Shown here: positions 1-10,600 of the stretch, one piece after another
Position numbering within the stretch: the stretch's first letter is position 1
Layout of the letters: each line of letters starts with the position of its first letter
Source: Linderina pennispora
Taxonomy: Eukaryota; Kickxellomycota; Kickxellomycetes; Kickxellales; Kickxellaceae
NCBI RefSeq assembly: GCF_002104995.1
Contig: NW_024468270.1
Span: 1 to 64,000 of the forward strand
Direction of reading: 5' to 3'
DNA length: 64,000 nt
The notes under the pieces: generated by a model
Seen by the model: the letters and a program-made list of their open reading frames with translations, nothing else
Databases searched by the model: none
What the model was told of the DNA's origin: nothing
Made by a program: the position numbers and the translations under genes

Positions 1-947
1 TAGCTATTCCTTGTTTCTTCTTAGTTATCCTATTGAACCAATGGCAGTAAGCAAGAGCATGTTCTTTATGAAAGTAAATACACAATGTATGTTTGTTATG
101 AATCTGATCAACTAGTGCCATCCATTGCTTTTCATAAGATGTTGCAAATGTCCTACAATCACTAAGAAACTCCAGTGTACTAGCAATTAAGTTTGTGTTC
201 CATTCTACTTCTTTCAACTCAGGAGAGTGAACAGTAAGCTCAAGCCTCATTAATCCTTCATTCCTACAAGCAACAAGTGTTTCACCAAATTGCTGAGAAG
301 TTGGCATTACTAGCTCTGATAGCTTAGAAGTAAGTTGATTGCGAACCTCACCACTTTCTAGAAGTTGAACAAATTTATTGTACAACTTGTTCCTAATTCT
401 TATTTCATCTTCATCAGTAAACCAGCTAATACAGTTTGCTCCAACTTTATCTTCATCATCAAGAATATCATTGCTACTGATTCCAGTATCAAGAAGAAAT
501 TCCTTAATCACAGCCCTAGAAGATATGTTTAGACAATCCATTGTAATATCATAGTTTAGAAGAAATACATGTTCCTGATGCATCCTAAGAAAGATATCAG
601 TTAGTGCAGGATCAGCTATTGCAACATTTGGAGCAGATACTTTGTAAACAGAGACTTTACCATTTCTCACACTTACCATGCACTTCATATACTTAAATCT
701 GTATCCATCACCAAAAAACTCTATGCAATCTATCAAAAGGAGTAATATTGTTAATCTGATCTATAAGAGCATATGATTCAGGTATCTCAACAACACATGA
801 ATCCATAAAGATATCAGAATGCTGAATAAATCCTTGCTGTTCAATGCCATTACTAGTATATCTTGCATCAGATATATCAGGCATATTATCTCTATTCTTC
901 AACTCAAGTCCCAAAAGGGAGTTAAGATGTACTCTTAAGGAGGCCAT
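1..947 (-). pseudogene. Diverged copy of the transposon 544-aa protein (family A), truncated by the window edge and frameshifted
   Basis: Reading leftward from an ATG at 947, the translation aligns through much of its length with the intact 544-aa protein at 56632-58266, sharing for example NMPD, DARYT, NYDITMDC, KLYNKFVQLLESGEVRN and ELTVHS. It is clearly a different subfamily: the N-terminus is MASLRVHL rather than MTPFQSEL. The frame breaks at about 712-717 in a run of six T (minus-strand sense), where one fewer T would restore the alignment. The start codon lies inside the terminal motif GGAGGCCATTC of repeat A1. No domain is recognised. The copy continues past the left window edge, so its 3' end is unseen. 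Confidence 0.7.
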
Positions 948-1335
948 TCATAAATATAAAAGTTTAAAGAAACTAAATATCTGTTAACAGAATAACCAAT
1001 TAACAAATAAGAAATCAATTACTAACAGTAGATAAATATTTTAAAAAACAGAATGTTTAGCAATGGCCAAAAAGATTCTAGCAACTAGATTAACAAACAA
1101 ACAAAGATGCCAAATATGGTGCTTCTACGAAACCCCCTTCGGCATCCTGAAAAATTTCAGTTGATTTCTCGGGACGCAGCCTGTATCTCAGTAGAAGCAT
1201 ATTAATTGTGTATCAACTGAAATTTTTCAGGATGCCGAAGGGGGTTTCGTAGAAGCACCATATTTGGCATCTGAACAAGAAAACAATAAAAATATTAATA
1301 ATTATTAAATAGCTAACCATTTCTGACTGATCTCC
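939..1335. repeat. Family-A hairpin terminal unit (A1), 397 bp
   Basis: The unit starts GGAGGCCATTC and ends GACTGATCTCC, a degenerate inverted terminal pair. Its centre is a long hairpin: the stretch around 1106-1165 (GGTGCTTCTACGAAACCCCC) recurs inverted at 1205-1270. Related units lie at 4219-4349 plus 7311-7579, at 59452-59843 and, in part, at 40579. The left end overlaps the start codon of the family-A protein. The right end interrupts a 544-aa protein fragment of the other family at about codon 95, so this looks like the outer end of a family-A transposon inserted into a family-B one. Confidence 0.75.
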
Positions 1336-1627
1336 CATATTGCTCACTAATCTTACTTCTAACATACTTATAGCCAAAACCTTCTCCAAATACTTTATGC
1401 AATCTAACACTTGCTGACTTCTGCTTCACCTTTATATCTGATTCACTGCATTTCTCAACAACAACCTCAACAATGAATGAGTCAACAAATATTTCAGAAG
1501 AATGCTCAAATCCAAGTTGCTCTACACCTCTAGCAGTATACCTGGCATCAGCAACATCAGGCATATTTCTTCTTTCTGACAGCACTCTTGTTAGCAATGC
1601 TCTTAGTTCACTTTGGAAGGGGGTCAT
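1336..1627 (-). pseudogene. N-terminal fragment of the 544-aa transposon protein (family B)
   Basis: The first ~95 codons are nearly identical to the intact protein at 56632-58266, from MTPFQSEL to KISEQYG. After that the reading frame runs into the end of repeat A1 and stops. ATG is the CAT of the terminal motif GGGGGTCATTC at the start of unit U1. The break falls exactly where A1 begins, so truncation by insertion or rearrangement is likely. Confidence 0.8.
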
Positions 1628-2081
1628 TCCTGGACTTATAAATTTTAGTTATTTGTAATTTAGTTAGATAGTTATTTGAATAATCGTTTTCAGAACTATT
1701 TTTAGCTACTAGATATTTTTGGAACAGATAACTATAATTGTTGTGTCCAGAATGTTTTTGTGTGTATAATTGATTTTAAAAATACAAATATTTTTTTTTG
1801 CCATTTCACCCAAACCGCCATCGGCATCTTGGAAAAGTTTCAGTGAACATAATTTCAACCAGAAAGAAAAACCTTTGCATATTTGGGGTTAATTATCATT
1901 GGGCAACAAAAGTCAATATCTCAATAGATGTGGCTAAGCAACCACAAGGAAATTATGTTCACTGAAACTTTTCCAAGATGCCGATGGCGGTTTGGGTGAA
2001 ATTTTTATTTCACTGAAATTGCCAATAGTTTTAACATGTACAAATAGTTGTTATGCAGATAACTAGCTCTGAATGACCTCC
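1619..2081 (+). repeat. Hairpin terminal unit U1 of the family-B transposon (463 bp)
   Basis: The unit starts GGGGGTCATTCC and ends GAATGACCTCC, an 11-12 bp imperfect inverted pair. Inside are two inverted arms of about 55 bp (CACCCAAACCGCCATCGGCA and its complement) around a loop of roughly 95 bp containing TTGGGGTTAATTATC. Loop orientation is the common one (AACCAGAAAG first), as in U2, U5 and U7. Right of it lies a truncated 79-aa gene, left of it the start of a 544-aa protein. Confidence 0.85.
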
Positions 2082-2082
2082 T

Positions 2083-2192
2083 AGGTCATCACTCATATCA
2101 AAGTCATGAATAAGTAGCAGAGTAAGCATATCTCTTTCTTCCTCACACATCTCAACTAAATGTTGCTTGAAGAAGTTCTGGAATGATCCCAT
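2083..2192 (-). pseudogene. Truncated copy of the 79-aa transposon protein
   Basis: Starting at 2192 on the minus strand the first 37 codons match the intact 79-aa proteins (MGSFQNFFKQHL...DMSDDL), then the sequence runs directly into the end of unit U1. The divergent arrangement with the transposase start at 2244 is preserved. Confidence 0.8.
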
Positions 2193-2243
2193 TTTCTAAA
2201 ATTGATAAAAGTTGAAATTTTTATTTATGACTACCTCACACAG

Positions 2244-3473
2244 ATGGACAATCAATTACAAGAATTAAGAGAGAAGGAGTGGAATGTGCTCTACACAACA
2301 AAGTGGAGATTTCTTGATGAAGATTGGTTAGTGCATAAACAACAGAAGTACTATAGGAGTGAAGCTCATGATGTGAAAGAAATAAAGCTCATCAAAGATA
2401 CACTTATAAAGCAACTTGGAATGATCCCTGTGTTCTTCTTCCTAAATGTTCTATTTGGTGGAAAGCAGTATCCATGTCCATACAGAAATGTTGAGAAAGG
2501 ACTCTTGATTTTGTACCAGTTAGTTGCTGGGCTATCAATCAATGAGATGGAGAGGTTTATTCCTAAGAGCAGCTATCAGGTAATTCATAATATGTTCTAT
2601 ATCTCAGAGTTAAGTGAGTTGAACAAGAAGCTTTCACACTACTTGCACACAATGTTCTCCACTCCAGAACTAAGAGTGATCTCAGCAAAGATTCAGAATC
2701 CACAAGGGTTTAAGCATATTACTCTTATGCTAGATGGCCATGACTCACGAGCTCTACATAATGGTGCATACAAACCAAATCTTTATTCCTTCAAGTTGAA
2801 GAAGTCAGGATATAGAACACAAGTTTGCATTGATTTGAATGGAATGGTTGTCCTTGTTTCACCAACAGAGGAATGTAAAGACCACCCAGATTCAAAGATG
2901 ATTAAGAACATGTCACTATTGAAATACATCTCTCCAGTAGATTGTGTTGTATTAGATGGTGGCTATCCTCAAAGTATTCTGGAAGAGTTAACAGAAGCAG
3001 AAGAGAATGAGAATTTTGGAATGCATAACTTTTGCTTACCAGTTAGAAAGCCAAGAGGAACCAACTTAAGTGAGGCAGAGTTAGAATATAATAGCAAACT
3101 TGGGTCATTTAGATCAATGGTTGAGAGCACATTTGGAGAACTAGGTAACACATTTAAGAGACTTTCAAATAGAGAAGTTGTGAGAATTAGAAATACAACT
3201 GTGTACAATGTGCAGTTTAAACTCTGTTGCTTACTCTACAATATGAAGAAGATCCTAGCAGCTAGTAAAGTTCCTATTGAACATCACCACACACTTTGGG
3301 TTCTATCTAACTTTGACTACCCAAGCAACAACCAGGAGAGATCAACTCATGCTGAAGTTGGAAGTACTTTACCACAAAAAGTAGAACTAGAAGCTTCAAT
3401 GAGAGAACTACAAGATAGACTTATTCAAGCTAAAATTGATGAGTCAATGAACTTCTATGTAGACATGTCATAA
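2244..3473 (+). CDS. DDE transposase, PIF/Harbinger-like (element 1 copy)
   Basis: A 409-aa protein that would cut and paste its element in the nucleus. It belongs by pattern to the DDE_Tnp_4 group: first Asp in LMLDGHDS, second Asp in VVLDGGYP, and the catalytic Glu in FRSMVESTFGELGNTF, the R-x-x-VE-x-x-FG-x-L arrangement typical of PIF/Harbinger. The 3-bp target duplications of sister copies agree with that superfamily. I start it at ATG 2244; the frame is open further upstream to 2202 but without an ATG. It is almost identical to the copy at 55103-56332. The frame is intact, yet the neighbouring 79-aa and 544-aa genes of this copy are broken. A divergent start for the 79-aa protein lies about 50 bp upstream. 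Confidence 0.85.
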   Translation: MDNQLQELREKEWNVLYTTKWRFLDEDWLVHKQQKYYRSEAHDVKEIKLIKDTLIKQLGMIPVFFFLNVLFGGKQYPCPYRNVEKGLLILYQLVAGLSINEMERFIPKSSYQVIHNMFYISELSELNKKLSHYLHTMFSTPELRVISAKIQNPQGFKHITLMLDGHDSRALHNGAYKPNLYSFKLKKSGYRTQVCIDLNGMVVLVSPTEECKDHPDSKMIKNMSLLKYISPVDCVVLDGGYPQSILEELTEAEENENFGMHNFCLPVRKPRGTNLSEAELEYNSKLGSFRSMVESTFGELGNTFKRLSNREVVRIRNTTVYNVQFKLCCLLYNMKKILAASKVPIEHHHTLWVLSNFDYPSNNQERSTHAEVGSTLPQKVELEASMRELQDRLIQAKIDESMNFYVDMS

Positions 3474-3536
3474 GCAACTTTTAAAATAGGAATTTTCAAT
3501 AAGAATTTTGCATTGATAGAAAATGCTTCAATAAGG

Positions 3537-3997
3537 AGGTCATTCAGAGCTAGTTATCTGCATAACAACTATTTGTACATGTTAAAACTATTGGCAATTT
3601 CAGTGAAATAAAAATTTCACCCAAACCACCATCGGCATCTTGGAAAAGTTTCAGTGAACATAATTTCCTTGTGGTTGCTTAGCCACATCTATTGAGATAT
3701 TGACTTTTGTTGCCCAATGATAATTAACCCCAAATATGCAAAGGTTTTTCTTTCTGGTTGAAATTATGTTCACTGAAACTTTTCCAAGATGCCGATGGCG
3801 GTTTGGGTGAAATGGCAAAAAAAAATATTTGTATTTTTAAAATCAATTATACACACAAAAACATTCTGGACACAACAATTATAGTTATCTGTTCCAAAAA
3901 TATCTAGTAGCTAAAAATAGTTCTGAAAACGATTATTCAAATAACTATCTAACTAAATTACAAATAACTAAAATTTATAAGTCCAGGAATGACCCCC
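3537..3997 (-). repeat. Hairpin terminal unit U2 (461 bp, inverted relative to U1)
   Basis: Reads GGAGGTCATTC... to ...GGAATGACCCCC on the plus strand, so it is unit U1 in reverse. It contains the same two inverted arms and the loop in the common orientation when normalised. It closes element 1 on its right, about 60 bp after the transposase stop, as U6 does in element 3. Confidence 0.85.
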
Positions 3998-4218
3998 TAT
4001 GATTGCTTGGTACATATCTATTTATTACAGATGGGGTTCTAACAACTTGATGAATTTATTATGATTTTTTAAAATAGCATAGTTTGATTCTTTTTAAAAT
4101 TGATGATATATATGATTGCTTGGCATTAGAAGAATAGTTATAAATAGGATGATAATGACTTGATGACTTGAACATGATGTTTTAAAATGGAAGCTTTTGA
4201 TTAAGTCTAATTCTATAA

Positions 4219-4349
4219 GGAGATCAGTCAGAATTGGTTAGCTATTTAATAATTATTAATATTTTTATTGTTTTCTTGTTCAGATGCCAAATATGGTGCT
4301 TCTCCAAAACCCCCTTCGGCATCCTGAAAAATTTCAGTTGATTTCTTAT
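4219..4349. repeat. Left part of a family-A unit (A2) split by element 2
   Basis: Begins GGAGATCAGTC and matches the reverse complement of the right half of A1 up to TTGATTTCTTAT, where a family-B transposon starts. The sequence resumes at 7311 with TATGACCCAGCC. Without element 2 and one TAT copy, the unit is 131 + 266 = 397 bp, exactly the length of A1. Confidence 0.8.
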
Positions 4350-4911
4350 GGGGGTCATTCCTAAACTTATAAATTTTAGATGTTTGCAATTTAGTTAGTT
4401 ATTTGAATAATCATTTTCAGAACTATTTTTTGCTATTAGATATTTTTATAACAGATATTTATAATTGTTGTGTCCAGAATGTTTTTGTGTGTATAATTGA
4501 TTTTAAAAATACAAATATTTTTTTTGCCATTTCACCCAAACTGCCATCAGCATCTTGGAAAAGTTTCAGTGAACATAATTTCCTTGTGGTTGCTTAGCCA
4601 CATCTATTGAGATATTGACTTTTGTTGCCCAATAATAATTAACCCTAAATATGCAAAGGTTTTTCTTTCTGGTTGAAATTATGTTCACTGAAACTTTTCC
4701 AAGATGCCGATGGTGGTTTGGGTGAAATGGCAAAAAAAATATTTATATTTTTAAAATTAATTATACACACAAAAACATTCTGGATACAACAATTATAATT
4801 ATCTGTTCTAAAAATATCTAATAGTAAAAAATGGTTCTGAAAACGATTAATCAAATAACTATCTAACAAAATTGCAAATAACTAAAATTTATAAGTTCAG
4901 GAATGACCCCC
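4350..4911. repeat. Symmetric hairpin unit U3 (both ends GGGGGTCATTCC type, 562 bp)
   Basis: Both outer ends are the GGGGGTCATTCC end followed by the same ~190-bp arm (ACAAAAACATTCTGG and its complement), so the unit is a near-perfect palindrome around the loop. Ordinary units have one GGGGG end and one GGAGG end. Its right end abuts the transposase gene at a TAT that is also a possible target duplication. Confidence 0.85.
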
Positions 4912-5695
4912 TATGCATTCCAAAATTCTCATTCTCTTCTGCTTCTGTTAACTCTTCCAGAATACTTTGAGGATAACCACCATCTAAAACAACACAATCT
5001 ACTGGAGAGATGTATTTCAATAGTGACATATTCTTAATCATCTTAGAGTCTGGGTGGTCTTTACATTCCTCAGTTGGTGAAACAAGGACAACCATTCCAT
5101 TCAAATCAATGCAAACTTGTGTTCTATATCCTGACTTCTTCAACTTGAAGGAATAAAGATTTGGTTTGTATGCACCATTATGTAGAGCTCGTGAGTCATG
5201 TCCATCTAACATAAGAGTAATATGCTTAAACCCTTGTGGATTCTGAATCTTTGCTGAGATCACTCTTAGTTCTGGAGTGGAGAACATTGTGTGCAAGTAG
5301 TGTGAAAGCTTCTTGTTCAACTCACTTAACTCTGAGAGATAGAACATATTATGAATTACCTGATAGCTGCTCTTAGGAATAAACCTCTCCATCTCATTGA
5401 TTGATAGCCCAGCAACTAACTGGTACAAAATCAAGAGTCCTTTCTCAACATTTCTGTAAGGACATGGATACTGCTTTCCACCAAATAGAACATTTAGGAA
5501 GAAGAACACAGGGATCATTCCAAGTTGCTTTACAAGTGTATCTTTGATAAGCTTTATTTCTTTCACTTCATGAGCTTCACTCCTATAGTACTTCTGTTGT
5601 TTATGTACTAACCAGTCTTCATCAAGAAATCTCCACTTTGTTGTGTAGAGCACATTCCACTCCTTCTCTCTTAATTCTTGTAATTGATTGTCCAT
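4912..5695 (-). pseudogene. Transposase lacking its C-terminal third (element 2)
   Basis: From ATG 5695 the protein matches the intact transposases through both Asp motifs (LDGHDS, LDGGYP) to NFGMH, then enters unit U3 and stops. The catalytic Glu block (VESTFGELG) and about 140 residues are lost, so it cannot be an active DDE enzyme. Confidence 0.85.
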
Positions 5696-5746
5696 CTGTG
5701 TGAGGTAGTCATAAATAAAAATTTCAACTTTTATCAATTTTAGAAA

Positions 5747-5986
5747 ATGGGATCATTCCAGAACTTCTTTAAGCAACATTTAGCTGAGATGTGTGAGGAA
5801 GAAAGAGATATGCTTACTCTACTACTTATTCATGACTTTGATATGAGTGATGACTTAGCAATACAAGTGCGTAATTGGATCCAACATATTGCTACTGATT
5901 GTGAGGTAAGGGTTGAACATGTGTATGATGTTTGTCAAACTTTCCATAGAGATATGGAGAGAATGGTTGCTTATACTATGTTTTAA
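5747..5986 (+). CDS. 79-aa transposon accessory protein (element 2 copy)
   Basis: An intact 79-aa frame, MGSFQNFFKQHL to MVAYTMF, differing from the copy at 56384-56623 by a single residue (CQTF versus CHTF). It is acidic and predicted mainly helical from composition, with no recognised domain. It is divergent from the transposase (51-bp gap) and convergent with the 544-aa gene. Conservation across copies while flanking genes decay suggests a real product. In PIF/Harbinger elements a second small protein commonly assists DNA binding or nuclear import; a similar role here is only inference. Confidence 0.65.
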   Translation: MGSFQNFFKQHLAEMCEEERDMLTLLLIHDFDMSDDLAIQVRNWIQHIATDCEVRVEHVYDVCQTFHRDMERMVAYTMF

Positions 5987-5994
5987 AATGGCTG

Positions 5995-6953
5995 CTATTC
6001 AACTGTGATTGTTCTATATCCTACACTTACAACTCTCAGATATGTTTCTTGCTTTGTTCCTCCTAGTTGTTGAGAAATTGCTTTTCCAATAGAACTATCA
6101 GCTGGTGTCCTAATAAGAGTTGGCTGTGTATCTCTCCCTTTAATATGAATATCAACATAGAAGTATGAATGTCCTCTGAAAGTATGGAGTGCATAATGTG
6201 TAACTATAAATTCATCATCTAACTGAAGAACATTGTAAGCAACTCTATACAAGGAAGGTTTCAGATCTGTATTCTCTTTGATAAATATATGCCTAGTTTC
6301 ATCAAGTGTGATATTGTCTATTGCTGTTGTTAGTGCATTGATGTTTTCCTCATTTGCAGAATATTCAACCTCTGACATTTCTGATAGACATATCTTACTC
6401 TTTGCTTGCTTACTATCTATCCAACCAATATGCATTCCTTTATAGTTAACTAATCCCATCTCTTCAAAAGTGTGATATTGCTTAGTTGTAGGATAAGTTG
6501 ACCAGAAGGAGTTTCTCTGACTTGGAACAATAGTTATATTCTCATCAACTCTTCTAAGAACTTTTTCTGTTTCAAGACCACTCTCAAGTGAATCATATAT
6601 TTGATAAAGTGTAGGCCTATTGTTGAATGAGAGATTAGCAACAACTACCATTGGATCATCATTCTTGTTTAGTTTCTTAATAATTCCTTGCTTCTTTGAT
6701 GTGATAGAGTTAAACCAATGACAATATGCTAGAGTATGCTGTTGTCTCACATAAATACAAACAGTATAACAACTACTAACTTTATCAACAAGTGCCATCC
6801 ACTGCTTTTCATAAGAAGTTGCAAATGTTCTGCATTCATTCATGAACTGAACTGTGTTAAGAAGCAAGTTGCTATTCCATTCAAATGTTTGCATCTGAGA
6901 AGAATGTACAGTTAGTTCTATCCTAGTCAAACCAGAGTTTCTGCAAGCATACA
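5995..6953 (-). pseudogene. 544-aa transposon protein lacking its N-terminus (element 2)
   Basis: The C-terminal ~318 codons match the intact protein at 56632-58266 (ACRNSGLTRIELTVHSS through SVGYRTITVE). At about 6953 the sequence switches to unit U4 in mid-gene. An internal ATG at 6930 could start a 311-aa product, but the first ~225 residues are missing. Confidence 0.8.
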
Positions 6954-7310
6954 GGGGTTATACAGAGATACTTATCTGCCTATTAACTATTTATGCATGC
7001 TGGACCTATTAGCAATTTCAGTGAAATAAAAATTTCACCCAAACCGCCATCGGCATCTTGGAAAAGTTTCAGTGAACATAATTTCAACCAGAAAGAAAAA
7101 CCTTTGCATATTTGGGGTTAATTATCATTGGGCAACAAAAGTCAATATCTCAATAGATGTGGCTAAGCAACCACAAGGAAATTATGTTCACTGAAACTTT
7201 TCCAAGATGCCGATGGCAGTTTGGGTGAAATTTTTATTTCACTGAAATTGCCAATAGTTTCAACATGCATAAATAGTTGTTGTGCAGATAACTAGCTCTG
7301 AATGACCTCC
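6954..7310. repeat. Symmetric hairpin unit U4 (both ends GGAGGTCATTC type, 357 bp)
   Basis: The right arm is the usual GGAGG-type arm ending GAATGACCTCC. The left arm is a diverged inverted copy of the same arm (TATCTGCCTATTAACTATTT), beginning GGGGTTATACAGAG. It is the reciprocal of U3: together U3 and U4 have two GGGGG arms and two GGAGG arms. Confidence 0.8.
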
Positions 7311-7579
7311 TATGACCCAGCCTCTATCTCAGTAGAAGCATATTAATTATATATCAACTGAAATTTTTCAGGATGCCAAAGGGGGTTTCATAGAAGCATC
7401 CTTTCTTACACTTTTGCTTAATAGTTAATCAAGCTGGTAATATCTTTTTGGCCATTACTAAACATTCTGTATTTTAAAATATTTATTAACCGCTAGTAAT
7501 TGATTTATTAATTATTAATCGGTTATTCTGATAATAGATATTTAGTTTCTTTAAACTTTCTTACTTAGGAATGGCCTCC
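7311..7579. repeat. Right part of family-A unit A2, ending next to the FAS gene
   Basis: Continues the family-A unit begun at 4219, from TATGACCCAGCC to GAATGGCCTCC. It contains the hairpin arm AACTGAAATTTTTCAGGATG. Its end is only 45 bp from the stop codon of the fatty acid synthase at 7625, so the transposon nest sits in the 3' flank of that gene. Confidence 0.8.
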
Positions 7580-7624
7580 ATTAATGGTGACAACTTGGAT
7601 ACAAGTTACTATTATGAGTTATTG

Positions 7625-10600
7625 TTAGTAATGATACGATTTTGTACTTGGATCATATTTTGCTCGAGCAAGTGAATCCAAATACACATGCTTTTCTTGA
7701 TCAGTTCTATATGGTGGTGCCTCTTTCACTTGCACAAATGTGTGCTTTCCTGCTAACACATCTGAAACGTAACCTTGTGATTTTCTTATCCGCTCACTAT
7801 TCTTCGCCTGATATGATTCAAGCTCCCCTTTTGTCAACGTAGCAAGTAAGTAGTCCGGGTGGACTACAAGGGCACTGCCATTTGCCTGGCCAAGACCAAA
7901 CGATGTAAGCAGAGCTGCTTTAATCGTAGGAACACGGTATGATCTGCTCGGATACACAAGATAGTCATACTGCTCGAATCCCATATCGATGTTATCTGCA
8001 TTCTCGTTGCCAGGCACTATTCCGGCATCCATTGCCTGCAGAAGCCCATTCATCATCACCTGGGCTGCCACAGCCTTTGGGTGACCGGTAAGCCATTTCT
8101 GACATACCACCGGTACTGGTAGTCCAGGTGTGCGACCTAATTGTGACAATAGAGTATGGACTACCTCCGACTCATTCCTGTCATTGAGTGTTGTGGATGT
8201 ACCGTGGAATGATACGATGTCAATATCGTCTGGTCCTAGTCCCCAAGCTGCTAACGCACCACGTAGAGGTGAAATAGTTGGGTCGTTCTTGTAAAACTCG
8301 TTTCCCCACGAGCTCTGTGCGATCTTCTTTAGCTTTGTTATTTGGTGTTGTGGAATGTCGTTACCACTACGTACGCTTTCAGCAACCATGCTCTCAATGT
8401 ACGAAATGTTATGGTTGAACATGCGGCGTCGGAACCTAATATCTAGAACCGGTGAATTGCCAGAGCTTTCGCTTTCCCGGCCCATGGTTAAAATTCCCTG
8501 GCCAGGTGCAGTAAAGTTTCGAGACAGTTTGTCTGATGCAGTTGTTGACATGGCCAGAACGCCATATATTGGCGCACCCATTTCGATAGCAGCTGATGCT
8601 GACATAAGAACCGCTATTCCTGAACCATATCCCTCAGTGAATCCATTCCTTGTTGTTGTACATGGTCGGCACATTTCTGATGGGAACCGCCCATGTTCGG
8701 CCTCATCATCGGCATCAGCGGTGGCACTCATAATAGCAAGTTCGTTTGATATATCCTGTGATAGTGCGTCAACCGCACCAGTAACCATTATTTTGGCTTT
8801 ACCGCTCTGAATTGTTTCTACAGCGATATCAAGTGTCATCGTTGATGTAGCGCACGCTCCGACAGAAGGCTTGAGTGGCCCTGAGGCCGATAGGATGAGA
8901 GAATTAATCCATGTGCTTGTAGTGTTGATTGAGGCCTCTAGTAGAACCTCTGGATTTGATACGCGCTCAGCCCACCGTCCACGGAACACACCCGACAGAC
9001 TCGTATTCCCTCCAATACATGACCCGACTGAGTGGCCAACCTCAGAAACATGGAAGTACTGATAGATCTCATAGGGGTCGGTGATTCCTGACCGAACTAG
9101 TGCCTCAACTGTGGCCACCACCGCATAGATGTTTACTGGGTCCATCTGGCCAACAAGGCTCTGAGGCAAGCCCAGTCTAACGGGATCCCATCCAGTTGGA
9201 AGCTGGGCAGCAACCGACCGCGTGTACCTCAGCGCCTTCGGAACAAGAATAATCGCGCCTTTGAGCAGCTTGACTGACCACGAGCCAGCCGGATTTGCCC
9301 ACACGTCGACTCTCTTACCATGGCTGCGCTTGTAATTGGCAGCTTCCTCTTCAGTGGTCTCAAACGGTTCCAGATCTTGATCGACCTGCAGCTCAGAAAC
9401 AAAGTTCTTCTGGTATGGATCACCGCTTTCGCACATGTCTTTCTCAAGCACACGAATTCCAGTATGTGCAAGAATCTGGTCCTCGTAATTGGCCTTGATA
9501 TCAGCATCACGGACCGGCTCCAGAGACTGGGCATCAACCCATCCAATATAGTCTTCACCGGTTGTTGGGTGCTTGCCAGAGATGTGCTTAATCAAGCCCA
9601 TGATCCAGGCTAGCTCGATGCATCCTTCAATTGAAAACTCGCCAAATGCCTCTCTCTCCCATCGCAGAGCGGAGTTTCCAAATGGACCAACTTCGCCAAA
9701 CCCAGTAACTACCACAACCTTATCCAAGTCTACCATCCCCTCCAAATAGTGCAGATGAGATAGCTGTTCATAAGACTTGACCTTAGGGCTTGCTATGCTG
9801 TGCGTTGCAAGTGGGTCTGTGATATGCAGGTAAGTTAATAACCCAGCGTCCTCTAACAGTTCAGCATACCCTTCTTCTGCAAGTGCTTGCAACACAGCCT
9901 TCCGCATTGAACGCTCATTCGCCATCTGTGTTCGACTACTAGCATGGATGTTCTTTATATCAAAGTCGTATAAAGTGCCACCGTTAAAGCTTCCAAACAG
10001 TGGAGAATTGTACGAAAGTTCAATCATTTCTGGCGTTAAAAGTCCAAGGATGTTAAATGCCATTTCGTCTCGGGAAAATGTTCGAATGCCATTCTTTTCA
10101 ACACTGTCGTATACATTAACACTCCCATATGTCATGTTTGTGCTGCGTGTCCAGCCAATATCGCCCCCAGTGATCGACAAGTACTCGGACCAAGACTCAG
10201 TGTACCAACGATTGTATAATGTATGCAAGGCGGCCTTTGTCTCGCCATACATACCATCATCACCTATTAATCCTTGGTTCGGTGAATGTGGTAGCACAAC
10301 AACTGTAGGGGTGATAAGGTTGGAGTATTTGATTTTGGCTGCTTTTATCTGGCCAAACATTCGATAAAGGTTGGTAAGCAGAATTCGAAGGGTCAATTCT
10401 GAGTTGGAGTCAACACTGGTCATATCCTTTCCATGTTCGGGGAAAGCGGCAAACGGTAGGACGAAATCTATATCCAACCCAAGTCCCTCCTTGCTATAGA
10501 TATACTCGAACAGCTGCTCAACATCTTGGACTGAGGCTTGGTTAAATGGAACGAGTACCAGCTCCGAACCGCGGGCGCCAAACTTGCGATACATTTCTTC

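Larger units (their letters stand above)
4350..7310. mobile_element. Element 2: deleted copy of the three-gene transposon, flanked by TAT duplication
   Basis: The element starts GGGGGTCATTCC and ends GAATGACCTCC. It is flanked by TAT (4347-4349 and 7311-7313), and the flanks join into a continuous family-A unit, which fixes both borders. It holds unit U3, a transposase lacking its C-terminus, an intact 79-aa gene, a 544-aa gene lacking its N-terminus, and unit U4. Length is 2,961 bp against 4,140 bp for element 3, the difference being loss of sequence next to both end units. Confidence 0.85.

Noticed and set aside
4645..4869. Repeated 64-79 codon frames inside the hairpin units (also near 4403, 43431, 54622, 58300)
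   Set aside because: They read through the inverted arms of the repeat, change with loop orientation and lack independent conservation; a repeat artefact is more likely than a gene.
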